This document shows, piece after piece, positions 34,175 to 43,436 of a stretch of 64,000 nucleotides of DNA. Position 1 is the stretch's first letter. Each line of letters begins with the position of its first letter. A program made the translations under genes and the position numbers. Location of the stretch: the NCBI RefSeq assembly GCF_012849375.1, contig NZ_CP051684.1, positions 2,480,001 to 2,544,000 of the forward strand. The letters run 5' to 3'. Source of the DNA: Duganella dendranthematis. Its GTDB lineage: Bacteria; Pseudomonadota; Gammaproteobacteria; Burkholderiales; Burkholderiaceae_D. The notes under the pieces were generated by a model that did no database searches, was not told the DNA's origin, and saw nothing but the letters and a program-made list of their open reading frames with translations.

Positions 34175-35989
34175 ATGAATACTCCAGACCCCTCCCAAGT
34201 CGCCGAGCGCCTGGCGCTGTTGCGGGCGGCGATGCGTCAGGCGCATATCGATGCGCTGATGATCCCGTCAGCCGATCCGCACCTGTCCGAATACCTGCCC
34301 GAGCGCTGGCAGGGGCGCGAATGGGCGTCCGGATTTACCGGCTCGGTCGGCACCTTGATCATTACGCCGGAGTTCGCCGGCCTGTGGACCGACGCCCGCT
34401 ACTGGACCCAGGCCGAACAACAACTGGCCGAAACCGGCATCCAGCTGATGAAGCTGACTTCCGGCGCCAGCGTGCAATATGTTGACTGGCTGGCAAGTCA
34501 CCTGAAATCCGGCCAGACGCTGGCGGTTGACGGCGCCGTGCTCGGCCTGGCCATCGCCCGTCTGCTGCAAACTGCGCTGGACGCCAAAGACGTCACCCTG
34601 CGCACCGACGTCGATTTGCTGCAACAAGTGTGGCAAGACCGCCCACCGCTGCCCGCTGCGCCGGTTTTCGAGCACCTGCCGCCGTACGCGTCGAAAAGCC
34701 GCAGCGGCAAATTGGCCGATTTGCGCGGCGCCATGCAGCAGGCCGGCGCCAACCGCCACCTGATTTCGACGCTGGACGATATTGCCTATTTGTTCAATTT
34801 ACGCGGCGCCGACGTCAACTTCAACCCGATTTTCCTGTCGCACGCCCTGGTGACGCCCACCCGCGCCACGCTGTACGTCGCCGACGGCAAGGTGTCGCCC
34901 GAGCTGCGCACCGCGCTGGCCGATGAAGGCATCGACGTCGCCCCGTACGAATCTGCCGCCACGGCCCTGGCCGCGCTGCCGGCCGACAGCACGCTGCTGC
35001 TCGACCCGCGCCGCGTCACCCACGGCACCCGCCAATGGATTCCGGCCAAGGTCAAAGTGATCGAAGCAATCAACCCGACCACGCTGGCCAAGTCGCGCAA
35101 GAGCGAACAGGACGCCATTCACGTGCGCGCCACCATGGAGCAGGACGGCGCCGCGCTGTGCGAATTCTTCACCTGGCTGGATCAGACCTTGGCTAACCCG
35201 GACCGCGCGCCGCTGACCGAAGTCGCTATCGACCAGCAGATCACCGCCGCCCGCGCGCGCCGCCCCGGCTTCGTCAGTCCCAGTTTTGCCACCATCGCCG
35301 GTTTCGGCCCTAACGGCGCGATCATGCATTACCGCGCCACCGCCGCCCGCCACGCCACGATTGAAGGCAACGGCCTGCTGCTGATCGACTCCGGCGGCCA
35401 GTATTTGGGCGGTACCACCGACATCACCCGCGTGGTGGCGGTCGGCCGCATCGGCGATGAGCACCGGCGCGATTTCACGCTGGTGCTGAAGGCGATGATC
35501 GCGCTGTCCGCAGCCCGCTTCCCGCGTGGGACCAAGTCGCCGATGCTGGACGCCATCGCCCGCGCGCCGCTGTGGGCCGAAGGCCTGGACTTCGGTCATG
35601 GCACCGGTCACGGCGTCGGCTACTTCCTGAATGTGCACGAAGGGCCGCAGTCAATTTCGCCATCGACCATGCCGGAACCACAGACCGCGATGGAGCCGGG
35701 TATGATCACGTCGATTGAACCGGGCTTGTACCGGCCGGGCCGCTGGGGCATCCGCATCGAGAACCTGGTGCTGAACCGCAGCGCCGGCCAGACCGAGTTC
35801 GGCGAGTTCCTCAATTTTGAGACGCTGACCCTGTGCCCGATCGATACGCGCTGCATCGAACCTACGCTGCTGCGCGACGACGAAAAGCGCTGGCTGAACG
35901 ATTACCACGCGACGGTGCGCAAGCGCCTGTCGCCACTGCTGTCCGGCGATGCGCTGGCATGGCTTGAACAACGAACGGAGATTTTATGA
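34175..35989 (+). CDS. pepP: Xaa-Pro aminopeptidase, M24B family (long form)
   Basis: The 604-residue protein has the three-domain layout of long aminopeptidase P: two creatinase-like N-terminal domains (WASGFTGSVGTLIITPEFAGLWTDARYW, then ISTLDDIAYLFNLRGADVNFNP) and a pita-bread catalytic domain. The metal ligands can be read: aspartates in LIDSGGQYLGGTTDITR, histidine in GHGTGHGVGYFLNVHEGP, glutamates in MITSIEPGLY and GIRIENLVLN. It removes N-terminal residues before proline in the cytoplasm. The gene overlaps the next small gene by four bases (ATGA). Two-domain bacterial PepP is about 440 residues, so this belongs to the longer, eukaryote-like class. Confidence 0.92.
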   Translation: MNTPDPSQVAERLALLRAAMRQAHIDALMIPSADPHLSEYLPERWQGREWASGFTGSVGTLIITPEFAGLWTDARYWTQAEQQLAETGIQLMKLTSGASVQYVDWLASHLKSGQTLAVDGAVLGLAIARLLQTALDAKDVTLRTDVDLLQQVWQDRPPLPAAPVFEHLPPYASKSRSGKLADLRGAMQQAGANRHLISTLDDIAYLFNLRGADVNFNPIFLSHALVTPTRATLYVADGKVSPELRTALADEGIDVAPYESAATALAALPADSTLLLDPRRVTHGTRQWIPAKVKVIEAINPTTLAKSRKSEQDAIHVRATMEQDGAALCEFFTWLDQTLANPDRAPLTEVAIDQQITAARARRPGFVSPSFATIAGFGPNGAIMHYRATAARHATIEGNGLLLIDSGGQYLGGTTDITRVVAVGRIGDEHRRDFTLVLKAMIALSAARFPRGTKSPMLDAIARAPLWAEGLDFGHGTGHGVGYFLNVHEGPQSISPSTMPEPQTAMEPGMITSIEPGLYRPGRWGIRIENLVLNRSAGQTEFGEFLNFETLTLCPIDTRCIEPTLLRDDEKRWLNDYHATVRKRLSPLLSGDALAWLEQRTEIL

Positions 35990-36237
35990 GCGCACGCGCA
36001 ACTCGCGCCACCACGGCAGTCGATCGGCTGAAACGCCGCAGCGGCAATGAAAAATATTCGATGTCGGTGACCGGCAGCGGCCACTTCTTCCTGTCCGACG
36101 GCGCCGGCAATCCGCCGCTGTGCCCACCGATGGAACTCGACGACTTCGTGGCCTTCGTCAAGACCATCTCCCCGGAAGCGCCCAAGCGCATGAGCAAACT
36201 GGATATCGCCTTCGAAAAGCAGCTGGTTAAAAAATAA
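35986..36237 (+). CDS. conserved hypothetical protein, 83 residues
   Basis: This small hydrophilic protein starts with the ATG that overlaps the pepP stop (ATGA), so translation is probably coupled. It is basic (MSARATRATTAVDRLKRRSG) with a central segment YSMSVTGSGHFFLSDGAGNPP and helix-like PMELDDFVAFVKTISPEAPK. I do not recognise a family. It may be an accessory of unknown function for the neighbouring peptidase, but there is no direct evidence. The overlap and normal codon use support that it is real. Confidence 0.75.
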   Translation: MSARATRATTAVDRLKRRSGNEKYSMSVTGSGHFFLSDGAGNPPLCPPMELDDFVAFVKTISPEAPKRMSKLDIAFEKQLVKK

Positions 36238-36261
36238 CGTCAAAATAAAATAAGGCTTCAC

Positions 36262-37008
36262 ATGCCCGCATTCGACTTTCTGTCCGCTTACTGGTCGCAT
36301 TCCGAACTGGCCACCAATGCGGTGATTTTGCTGAATTTGCTGGGCGCGTTGGCACTGGGGCTGATGGTGGGCTACGAGCGCTCGTACCACGGCCGCGCTG
36401 CGGGCATGCGCACCTATGGCCTGGTGTGCATGGCGTCGGCCGGGCTGACGGTGATCGGCGGCTATCCGGCGCACTGGTTCGGTGGGCATGTGTCGCAGTA
36501 CCTGATCAGCTCCGATCCGACCCGCATCGTGCAGGGCATCGTCACCGGCATTGGCTTCCTCGGCGCCGGCGTGATCATGCGCGAAGGCTTCAACATCAGC
36601 GGCTTGACCACGGCGGCGTCGATCTGGGCCTCGTCGGTGATCGGCGTGATGGTGGGTGTGGGCTTTTATGCCGGCGCCATGGGCCTGGCCTTGCTGTGCG
36701 CCGGTTCGATGATCTTCCTGACGCGGCTGGAGGCCTGGCTGCCTTCGCGCCACGCCATCGCCATCACCATGCGCTTTAAGGCCGGCTACAAGCCGCAGGA
36801 GCCGGCGCTAAGAGCCATGGCGGGGCAGCGCGGCTACGAAATCGCCGGCGGCTCGCTGATGATCGGCAGCGATGGTGGCATGCAGGAGTGGCGCTTTGTC
36901 GCCATCGCCTTCAGCAAGCGCAGTGGCGCGCCGATGGCGGTGCTGTCGGCGGAACTGGCGGAATTCGAAGGTATCCATAGCTATCAACTGACTCACGCAC
37001 GTAACTGA
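36262..37008 (+). CDS. MgtC/SapB family membrane protein
   Basis: The 248-residue protein has about four to five membrane helices in the first 150 residues and the MgtC/SapB signature ALALGLMVGYERSYHGRAAGMRTYGLVCM. Another conserved stretch is VQGIVTGIGFLGAGVIMREG followed by GLTTAASIWASSVIGVMVGVGFY. The last 90 residues are a soluble ACT-like domain. MgtC proteins help adaptation to low magnesium and acid and inhibit F-type ATPase in pathogens; the role in free-living bacteria is less clear. The DUF924 gene starts one base after its stop, so they are cotranscribed. Confidence 0.9.
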   Translation: MPAFDFLSAYWSHSELATNAVILLNLLGALALGLMVGYERSYHGRAAGMRTYGLVCMASAGLTVIGGYPAHWFGGHVSQYLISSDPTRIVQGIVTGIGFLGAGVIMREGFNISGLTTAASIWASSVIGVMVGVGFYAGAMGLALLCAGSMIFLTRLEAWLPSRHAIAITMRFKAGYKPQEPALRAMAGQRGYEIAGGSLMIGSDGGMQEWRFVAIAFSKRSGAPMAVLSAELAEFEGIHSYQLTHARN

Positions 37009-37009
37009 T

Positions 37010-37585
37010 ATGAACGCACAAGCACAGGCGGTATACGATTTCTGGTTCACCGGCGACTTGCCGCGCAAAGCGTGGTTTCAAAAGGACGACGCCTTCGACC
37101 GCGAGATAGCCCGGCGCTTCGGCGCCGAGATCGAGCAGGCGCTGGAGGGCGGCCTGCATCACTGGGACGCCGAGGGACCGCAGGCGGCGCTGGCGCGCAT
37201 CCTGGTGCTGGACCAGTTCTGCCGCAATGTATATCGCGGCACGCCGCTGGCTTTCGCTGGCGACCATCAGGCCTTGCAGGCCGCGCTGGACATGATCGAC
37301 GCCGGCGAGGACCAGGCGCTGGCGCCGTTCGAGCGCGCGTTCGTGTATATGCCACTGGAGCATGCCGAGGATATCGCCATGCAGGAGCAGGCGGTCAGGC
37401 TGTTCACGCGCCTGGCCGAGGCGCAGCCGGGCAATCAGGGCATCGCCGGCATGCTGGATTACGCGGTGCGGCATGAGCGGGTGATCCGCCGTTTTGGCCG
37501 CTTCCCGCACCGTAACGAAATTTTGCAGCGCGAATCGACGCTGTCTGAACTGGAGTTTCTCAAGCAGCCGGGATCGGGCTTCTGA
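37010..37585 (+). CDS. DUF924 family protein
   Basis: The 191-residue protein shows the DUF924 pattern: VYDFWFTGDLPRKAWFQKDDAFDREI at the start, LARILVLDQFCRNVYRGTPLAF, and YMPLEHAEDIAMQEQAVRLF followed by HERVIRRFGRFPHRNEILQR. The family is all-helical and TPR-like; its biochemical role is unknown. It lies between the MgtC gene and the DUF2520 gene with a one-base overlap downstream (37585), so it is part of a tight operon. Confidence 0.92.
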   Translation: MNAQAQAVYDFWFTGDLPRKAWFQKDDAFDREIARRFGAEIEQALEGGLHHWDAEGPQAALARILVLDQFCRNVYRGTPLAFAGDHQALQAALDMIDAGEDQALAPFERAFVYMPLEHAEDIAMQEQAVRLFTRLAEAQPGNQGIAGMLDYAVRHERVIRRFGRFPHRNEILQRESTLSELEFLKQPGSGF

Positions 37586-38412
37586 TGGCGCCTGCATTGA
37601 ATCTGATCGGCGCCGGCCATGTGGGCCGCGTGTTTGGACGTTTGTGGGCGGAGCAAGGGAGTTTTCGCATACAGCAGGTGCTGACGCGCTCCGCAGCGTC
37701 CGCGCAGCAGGCGGTCGACTTCATCGGCGCTGGTAGCGTGGCGACGGCTTACGCGCACTTGCAGCCGGCGGCGGTGCATGTGCTGGCAGTCGGCGACGAC
37801 CAGATCGCCGCCGCCAGCGAGGCCTTGGTGCGCGCCGTGCCGCTCAAGGACAGCATCGTGTTCCATTGCAGCGGTGCGCTGGCGTCTGACCAGTTGCGCG
37901 CCGCGCGCGAAGCCGGCGCGTTGGTGGCCAGCGTACATCCGATCCGCAGCTTTGCCGATCCGGCGGCGGTGGCTGCCCAATTTTCAGGCACTTTCTGCGG
38001 CATTGAAGGCGACGACGGCGCGCTGGCGGTGCTGACGCCGGCCTTGCAGGCGATCGGCGCGCAGCCGGTGACGATCAACGCGTCGGCTAAAACCGTGTAT
38101 CACGCGGCGGCCGTATTTGCGAGTAATTACCTGGTGACGGTGCTGGACGCGGCATTGCGCGCGTATCAGGCGGCCGGCATTCCGGAACCGGTGGCGCGCC
38201 AGTTGGCGCAGCCGCTTGCCAGCGAATCGATGGCAAATGTGTTCCGGCTGGGGGCGGCAGCGGCCTTGAGCGGGCCGATCGCGCGCGGCGACCTGGCCAC
38301 CGTGGCCCGCCAGCAGCAGGCTGTCAGTCAGTGGGATGCGAACACGGGAGCGTTGTATCAGTCTCTTGTCGGTCCGACCACAGCATTGGCGGCCAGAAAG
38401 CAGCAGAAATAG
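37585..38412 (+). CDS. Rossmann-like/DUF2520 protein
   Basis: The 275-residue protein opens with the nucleotide-binding loop LNLIGAGHVGRVFGRLW, followed by the F420/ProC-like core VHVLAVGDDQIAAAS, VFHCSGALASDQL and VASVHPIRSFADP. The second half (TVYHAAAVFASNYLVTVLDAA) is DUF2520, a helical dimerisation domain like that of pyrroline-5-carboxylate or ketopantoate reductases. It is probably an NAD(P)-dependent reductase or dehydrogenase of unknown substrate. It overlaps the DUF924 gene by one base. Confidence 0.88.
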   Translation: MAPALNLIGAGHVGRVFGRLWAEQGSFRIQQVLTRSAASAQQAVDFIGAGSVATAYAHLQPAAVHVLAVGDDQIAAASEALVRAVPLKDSIVFHCSGALASDQLRAAREAGALVASVHPIRSFADPAAVAAQFSGTFCGIEGDDGALAVLTPALQAIGAQPVTINASAKTVYHAAAVFASNYLVTVLDAALRAYQAAGIPEPVARQLAQPLASESMANVFRLGAAAALSGPIARGDLATVARQQQAVSQWDANTGALYQSLVGPTTALAARKQQK

Positions 38413-38643
38413 GGCTTCCTCGCGTATCTTCTTGCAAATTACTACTTAACAACTATATTTCAACTAGTTAGCCCTCTTGTCCGGGACAAGCTAGTTGCAG
38501 TTGTAATGACACGAATTCACAAATAAGTACCGGGATCAGTCGACAAACGGCACGATTAGCAATAAGCTTGTTTCTTAGAATGTTTTCTACAAGAATCAAT
38601 CTGCAAGCTAACCGGCGCCAATTTGGATAGTAGGGGTAAGAAC
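38413..38643 (+). promoter_or_regulatory. leader region with promoter and nested palindrome
   Basis: This 231-bp gap is AT-richer than its surroundings. It holds a sigma-70-like promoter TTGCAA (38432-38437), 16 bp, TATATT (38454-38459). The expected start (near 38466) lies at the edge of a nested dyad: CAACTAG (38461-38467) with CTAGTTG (38491-38497) around CTTGTCC-G-GGACAAG (38476-38490). The leader to the next gene would be about 175 bases. Confidence 0.55.
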
Positions 38644-39006
38644 ATGTTATTTCTGAAAAGTACGACCGTCACGAAAGCGCCTGGCATTTACGACGTAGAC
38701 ATTGCCGCAAAACCGCCTGGCAAGACCTTCGGCGTGTTCCTGGCCACCGACCCGGACAATGCTCCCGCCGATGTGCTGGCCCAACTGGCCGCGCTCGGCT
38801 TCAAGCAAACGTATAGCGGCGGCTACACCCACAAGGACCGCGGCAAGGTACTGGACCTGCACTTCCAGAAAGCCGGCACCGATCTGTTCGAAGGCTGGAA
38901 GGCCGATGAACTGGAAGCCAATATGGCGGCCATCACCGCGCTGTTCAGCGGCATCGGCATCACCATCGCGCCACGCGTCATGAGTTTGGCTGAAGCTTAC
39001 GCTTAA
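38644..39006 (+). CDS. hypothetical protein, 120 residues
   Basis: The ATG at 38644 (GGGGTAAGAAC upstream) gives a 120-residue soluble protein. Visible segments are MLFLKSTTVTKAPGIYDVD, KTFGVFLATDPDNAPADVLA, a glycine/lysine stretch YSGGYTHKDRGKVLDLHFQK and the C-terminal helix NMAAITALFSGIGITIAP. I do not recognise a family; it has no signal peptide, cysteine or membrane segment. It has a long, structured 5' leader with its own promoter and a nested palindrome, unusual for such a small gene, so it may be regulated separately. Confidence 0.7.
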   Translation: MLFLKSTTVTKAPGIYDVDIAAKPPGKTFGVFLATDPDNAPADVLAQLAALGFKQTYSGGYTHKDRGKVLDLHFQKAGTDLFEGWKADELEANMAAITALFSGIGITIAPRVMSLAEAYA

Positions 39007-39588
39007 TCACGCCTGCACATCGATGTGATACAAGCCCCAAGGGCACAAGCCAAACCGCTCCGTTAGCGGTTTGGCGGCCATCTCGGCCACCTTGTCCGCA
39101 TCGTACACCGCCCACAGCGGTCCCAGCCCGCCCAGCGCCATTGGCGCGCCATCCAGATGGGTGGCGACGATGTAGCGCTGCGCCGTGGCCTGGGCCACCG
39201 TTACCGTCACCGCAAAACCATCCACCGCGCGCAGCACCAGTTTGGTATTGCCATGCATCGTGGCGCCGGCCGCTTTCATCACGTCCACCAGCAGCGGACC
39301 GCTTAGGCCATGCGGCTTGGCGTCGTATTCCAGCGTCGGCTTGATGGTGATGGACGGCAGCGCGCTCAGCGCCGCGTAGTCGAAGCCATGCGCGCGCTCA
39401 AAACTGAGCTTTTGCTTGTACATCATCTGATCGCGTACCGGATCGAGCTTGCCCCGGTTGGGCTTGCTGATGGCGCCAGTCACGGTCAGCAGGGTAGGGC
39501 CGTTGTCGATGGCGGCGCGCGCCGGCAAGCTGACGCTGGCGGACACGCCGGCCAGCGCGGCGGTGCCCAGGAACTGGCGTTTGTTCAT
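39007..39588 (-). CDS. exported protein with a molybdopterin-oxidoreductase-like fold
   Basis: The 193-residue protein has a signal of Tat-like type (MNKRQFLGTAALAGVSASVS). The rest matches the small sulfite-oxidase-like/molybdopterin-binding domain: TLLTVTGAISKPNRG, LPSITIKPTLEYDAKPHGLSGPLLVDVMKAAGA and PMALGGLGPLWAVYDADK. A cysteine that would bind molybdenum is not found in the core; the only cysteine is near the C-terminus (GLCPWGLY). So it may not be a redox enzyme but a binding protein of the same fold. It is convergent with the 120-residue hypothetical gene, with no spacer. Confidence 0.78.
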   Translation of the reverse strand: MNKRQFLGTAALAGVSASVSLPARAAIDNGPTLLTVTGAISKPNRGKLDPVRDQMMYKQKLSFERAHGFDYAALSALPSITIKPTLEYDAKPHGLSGPLLVDVMKAAGATMHGNTKLVLRAVDGFAVTVTVAQATAQRYIVATHLDGAPMALGGLGPLWAVYDADKVAEMAAKPLTERFGLCPWGLYHIDVQA

Positions 39589-39630
39589 GCGAAAACTCCT
39601 TGATTGCGTGATGCCGGTATCATACCGCGC

Positions 39631-40227
39631 ATGGACTTATTTGCCGACGACACCGCCCTCACGGCCATCCCCATCGAGGATGGCGAACTGTGGTTCCAGC
39701 AGCGCCTGGCGCTGGATCTGGCGCCGGACGAGGTGATGCGCCGCCTGCTGGCCGAAACCGACTGGCGCGCGGAGCAGATCCAGGTATGGGGCAAGCTGCA
39801 CATGCAGCCGCGTCTGTCGGCCTGGCATGGCGAGGCCAGCTACCGCTATTCGGGCAAGACCTTCCATCCGTTGCCGTTCACGCCGCTGCAACTGCACATC
39901 AAGCAGCAGGTCGAACAGGTCACCGGCCGCCGCTTCAACAGTGTGCTGCTCAACTACTACCGCGACGAGCGCGACAGCATGGGCTTCCACGCCGACGATG
40001 AGCGTGAACTGGGTCCCGATCCGGCGGTCGCCTCGGTCAGCTTTGGCGCGCCGCGCACCTTCATTCTCAAGCACCGCACGCTGCCGAAGACGATCAAGCT
40101 GGCGCTGGGTGACGGCTGCCTGCTGCTGATGGCGGGCACCCTGCAACAACACTGGCTGCACGGCATCAACAAGGAACGCACGCCGCGCGGGCCGCGCATC
40201 AACCTGACCTTCCGCATGATTATGTGA
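39631..40227 (+). CDS. AlkB-like 2-oxoglutarate/Fe(II) dioxygenase
   Basis: The ATG at 39631 ([20 protein letters not shown]) gives 198 residues. It is an AlkB-type dioxygenase: [20 protein letters not shown] (the HxD iron site), second histidine in [13 protein letters not shown], and the 2-oxoglutarate-binding arginine in [30 protein letters not shown] is the core strand. It may repair methylated DNA or RNA bases by oxidative demethylation. This short form resembles ALKBH2/3 more than E. coli AlkB. It stands alone, 79 bp before the chemotaxis gene. Confidence 0.88.
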   Translation: MDLFADDTALTAIPIEDGELWFQQRLALDLAPDEVMRRLLAETDWRAEQIQVWGKLHMQPRLSAWHGEASYRYSGKTFHPLPFTPLQLHIKQQVEQVTGRRFNSVLLNYYRDERDSMGFHADDERELGPDPAVASVSFGAPRTFILKHRTLPKTIKLALGDGCLLLMAGTLQQHWLHGINKERTPRGPRINLTFRMIM

Positions 40228-40306
40228 CGGTGTGGCGCACAGTTCACACGCGGCGGCAAGACGCCGCCCGGACTGCTATCGTAGTCTTCTCACCCGGGGA
40301 GGACCT

Positions 40307-42007
40307 ATGCTTAGCAAGATGAAAGTCGGTACCAAACTCATCAGTGGTTTCACCATCGTGGCGGTAATCGGCGCCATCGTCGCCTGTATCGGCATCTTCA
40401 GCATGAGCCGCTTCAACAGCGCGGCCGACGCCATGTACCGCGAAGACATGCTGGGGCTTTCCTACATCAAGGAAGCCAACATCAACCTGATCTACGTGGG
40501 CCGTTCGCGCACCACCTTTCTGGCCGCCACCTCGGCCGAAGAACGCAACCGCATCCGCGCCGATGTCGGCAAATATCTCGACGCCATGGACGACTACCTG
40601 GCCAAGGCCAAGCCGCTGTTTGTCTCGGCCGAAGGGCAGCGCCTGCTGAACGAATACGTGGCGCCGTCCAAGGAATACCGGCGCGTGATTGTTGCCGCAC
40701 TGGACCAGGCCGAGCGCGAGCCGCTGGCGCAGCGCAGCGAGGAAACCAACCGCGCGCATTTGCTGGCGCGCACGCAGGCCGATAACCTGGACAAGCTGCT
40801 GGACGGCCTGACCGACCTGAAGGAAGCGCGCGCCGGCGCCAAGGCGCAGGACACAGCCAGGCTGTACCACTTCAGTCTGACCTTGATGATCGTACTGGTG
40901 CTGGGCAGCCTGCTGATCGGCCTGTCGCTGGGGTGGCTGATCACGCGCGCGCTGACGCGCCAGCTGGGCGGCGAACCGGCCGCTGTGGCTGGGGTGGCCA
41001 CCAGAATCGCCGACGGCGACCTGACTGTCGATGTTGATCTGCGGCACAACGATCAACGCAGCGTGCTGTATGCGATGAAATCGATGCGTGACAGCCTGGG
41101 CGGCATTGTCGGCCAGGTGCGCAGCGGCACCGACACCATCGCCACCGCCTCGGCGCAGATCGCCAGCGGCACGCAGGATTTGTCGGCCCGCACCGAACAG
41201 CAGGCCGGCGCGCTGGAAGAAACCGCCTCGTCGATGGAGGAGTTGACCTCGACGGTGAAAGCCAACGCCGAGCACGCGCGTCAGGCCAATGAACTGGCGC
41301 GGTCGGCATCGAGCGTGGCGCAGAAAGGCGGCTCGATGGTGGATGACGTGATCGGCACCATGGGCGCGATCAACGAATCATCCAGCAAGATGGCCGACAT
41401 CATCGGCGTCATTGACGGTATCGCCTTCCAGACCAATATCCTGGCCCTGAACGCGGCGGTGGAAGCAGCCCGCGCCGGCGAGCAGGGCCGTGGATTTGCG
41501 GTGGTGGCGTCGGAGGTGCGCACGCTGGCGCAGCGCTCCGCCACGGCGGCCAAGGAAATCAAACAGCTGATCGATGAGTCGGTCAGCAAGGTCGGCGCCG
41601 GCGCGCGCCAGGTGGACGAGGCTGGCGTAACAATGCGCGAAATCGTCGCCAGCATCCAGCGCGTGACCGACATCATGGCCGACATTCAGGCTGCCAGCCA
41701 CGAGCAAACCACCGGCATCGAGCAGATCAACCAGGCCATTGTGCAGATGGACCAGGTGACCCAGCAGAATGCCGCGCTGGTGGAAGAATCGGCGGCGGCG
41801 TCGGAAGCGTTGCAGGAGCAGGCGCGCAAATTGTCGGAACTGGTGAGTATTTTCCGGCTGGCGCAGGGCGCCGCGCCGCGCATCGTGGCCACACCGGCGG
41901 CCTATCCAGCAGCAAAACCGGCGCCGAAACCCGCCCTCAAATTACCCAAACCGGCTGTGCGCAAGGCCGTCGTTAAGGAATCGACAACGGATTGGGAGGA
42001 ATTTTAA
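40307..42007 (+). CDS. methyl-accepting chemotaxis protein with CheR/CheB tether
   Basis: The ATG at 40307 (GGGGAGGACCT upstream) gives 566 residues. The N-terminal membrane helix ([21 protein letters not shown]) is followed by a four-helix-bundle ligand domain to about residue 190, a second helix ([22 protein letters not shown]), HAMP and the cytoplasmic hairpin. The hairpin tip is [35 protein letters not shown] long Pro/Ala linker leads to the last residues TTDWEEF, a docking peptide like NWETF of E. coli receptors. So methylation enzymes can be tethered. No other chemotaxis genes are nearby. Confidence 0.94.
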   Translation: MLSKMKVGTKLISGFTIVAVIGAIVACIGIFSMSRFNSAADAMYREDMLGLSYIKEANINLIYVGRSRTTFLAATSAEERNRIRADVGKYLDAMDDYLAKAKPLFVSAEGQRLLNEYVAPSKEYRRVIVAALDQAEREPLAQRSEETNRAHLLARTQADNLDKLLDGLTDLKEARAGAKAQDTARLYHFSLTLMIVLVLGSLLIGLSLGWLITRALTRQLGGEPAAVAGVATRIADGDLTVDVDLRHNDQRSVLYAMKSMRDSLGGIVGQVRSGTDTIATASAQIASGTQDLSARTEQQAGALEETASSMEELTSTVKANAEHARQANELARSASSVAQKGGSMVDDVIGTMGAINESSSKMADIIGVIDGIAFQTNILALNAAVEAARAGEQGRGFAVVASEVRTLAQRSATAAKEIKQLIDESVSKVGAGARQVDEAGVTMREIVASIQRVTDIMADIQAASHEQTTGIEQINQAIVQMDQVTQQNAALVEESAAASEALQEQARKLSELVSIFRLAQGAAPRIVATPAAYPAAKPAPKPALKLPKPAVRKAVVKESTTDWEEF

Positions 42008-42193
42008 GCTATCCTTAAGTTTGGCGCATCTTGAAATTTCCCAATGATCATTTGGCTTACATCTCGTCACACTTCTTACTAATTCGGCCGTGACGTTGGT
42101 TGGCTGGAGTGCTATCTTGGATACATCGCAATTCAATAGCAACTGCGATCCCAAGCAAGTCCGTTCCAATCATTTTGCTGAAAGATCAAGATC

Positions 42194-42802
42194 ATGAAAA
42201 AAATTATCTTTGCTTTAGTCGCTTCCGCCGCCGCTCTGAGTGGTTCCGCAGCTTTCGCCCAATCCAATACCCAGGATGCAGCCGGTACCGGTTACATCGG
42301 TGCAGGTGTGGTTGGCAGCCGTTATGACTTCGGCGACTCCGTCGGCGCCGGCGCCGTCAGTGGCGATAACCACAGCGGTACCAAGGCAGCTGGCAAGGTC
42401 TATGGTGGCTACAACATCGACAGCACCTGGGCAGTGGAAGCCGGTTATACCGACTTCGGCAAACGCAGCTACAACTACACGCAGAACGGCGCTGCCGGCG
42501 GCATCAACACCGACGCGCACTCGTACTATGTCGCCGGCAAAGGCACCTGGCCAGTGGCGCGCGACTTCGCCGTGTTCGGTAAGCTGGGTGTGGCCCGCAA
42601 CCACAACGAAGTGACCACCTCAGGCATCGCTTCGGTCAATGGTAGCGACAACAAGACCGCACTGTACGCATCGGTGGGCGGCGAATATGCCATCAACAAG
42701 AACGTCAAGGTTTCGCTGGAATATGAAAACTACGGCAAGAGCGACATCGATACCGGCCGTAAAGCCGGCGCCGTCACCGCCGGCCTGCGCTACAACTTCT
42801 AA
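42194..42802 (+). CDS. small outer-membrane beta-barrel protein
   Basis: The 202-residue protein has a signal peptide (MKKIIFALVASAAALSGSAAFA) and then alternating strands typical of the OmpA-like/porin-family eight-stranded barrel: GYIGAGVVGSRYDFG, KVYGGYNIDSTWAVEAGYTDF, YYVAGKGTWPVARDFAVFGKLG, KVSLEYENYG and the C-terminal VTAGLRYNF ending in phenylalanine, the outer-membrane assembly signal. It is too short to be a general porin and probably has structural or surface roles. A strong bidirectional terminator follows. Confidence 0.88.
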   Translation: MKKIIFALVASAAALSGSAAFAQSNTQDAAGTGYIGAGVVGSRYDFGDSVGAGAVSGDNHSGTKAAGKVYGGYNIDSTWAVEAGYTDFGKRSYNYTQNGAAGGINTDAHSYYVAGKGTWPVARDFAVFGKLGVARNHNEVTTSGIASVNGSDNKTALYASVGGEYAINKNVKVSLEYENYGKSDIDTGRKAGAVTAGLRYNF

Positions 42803-42815
42803 GCGCACCGCACTA

Positions 42816-42857
42816 TAAAAAAGCCGGGCCTGTCAACGCAGGTCCGGCTTTTTTTAT
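42816..42857. terminator. bidirectional terminator between barrel protein and DUF2939 gene
   Basis: AAGCCGGGCCTG (42821-42832) pairs with CAGGTCCGGCTT (42839-42850) with one G-U pair; A6 precedes and T7 follows, so it can end transcripts from both sides. Confidence 0.85.
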
Positions 42858-43378
42858 GGTTGGCGCACTTCGGCGGGGAGGCGGATGTTGACCAGTTTCC
42901 AGTCGAGCAGTCCCTGGCGGTGCAGCACCAGTGCCAGTTGCTTGTCGTCGTCGGCGAGGCGGACGATCAGGGTGTTGAGGCCGGTGCGCGATGAGGTCCA
43001 TTGCGGCTGTTGCGTGGCGCTGTCGTCGGGAAGGCCCGCGTGTTTTTGCTTCGGCTTGAAGACGCCGCTGCGCATCGCCAGCATCACGGTTTCCGGCCGC
43101 ACGAACGCTTCCGTTACCTTGTCGACCACCAGTTGGCCCAGCTTGCTGGCGAGGATGTCGCCGGCGGGCGAGGCGGGATCGGCCGTCATGGCCGTCAACT
43201 GTCCCTTCAGGTTGTCGCGCAGCTGCGGGTAGTCGACGTGGCGGTTGAAGGCGTCGGCATCGCCCGCCTTGGCTGCGGTTTGCAGCTGGTAGACCGTGAC
43301 GTAGGGCGAGAAAAACCAGTAACCTGCCAGCGCCGCCACCACCACGGCGACGTAAATGCGATTCTTGTCGAGAGCCAT
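42854..43378 (-). CDS. DUF2939 membrane protein
   Basis: The ATG at 43378 (MALDKNRIYVAVVVAALAGYW) gives 174 residues. A single N-terminal helix (about residues 8-25) anchors a periplasmic domain with the DUF2939 pattern VYQLQTAAKAGDADAFNRHVDYPQLRDNL. The rest (PASPAGDILASKLGQLVVDKV, LVLHRQGLLDWKLVNIRLP) is typical. The family has no known function. It lies after the ettA terminator on the same strand, so it probably has its own promoter. Confidence 0.87.
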   Translation of the reverse strand: MALDKNRIYVAVVVAALAGYWFFSPYVTVYQLQTAAKAGDADAFNRHVDYPQLRDNLKGQLTAMTADPASPAGDILASKLGQLVVDKVTEAFVRPETVMLAMRSGVFKPKQKHAGLPDDSATQQPQWTSSRTGLNTLIVRLADDDKQLALVLHRQGLLDWKLVNIRLPAEVRQP

Positions 43379-43394
43379 GCTGTTCCACAAAAGA

Positions 43395-43430
43395 TGAAAA
43401 AAAGCCCGAAAACCGGAGGCTTTCGGGCTG
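43395..43430 (-). terminator. intrinsic terminator of ettA
   Basis: AGCCCGAAA (43403-43411) pairs perfectly with TTTCGGGCT (43421-43429). On the minus strand it is followed by seven T, just after the ettA stop. Confidence 0.88.
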
Positions 43431-43436
43431 GGCTGA

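Noticed and set aside
42008..42193. Region before the beta-barrel gene as a regulatory RNA
   Set aside because: It is AT-richer and surely holds a promoter, but I could not find a clear -35/-10 pair or a stable hairpin.
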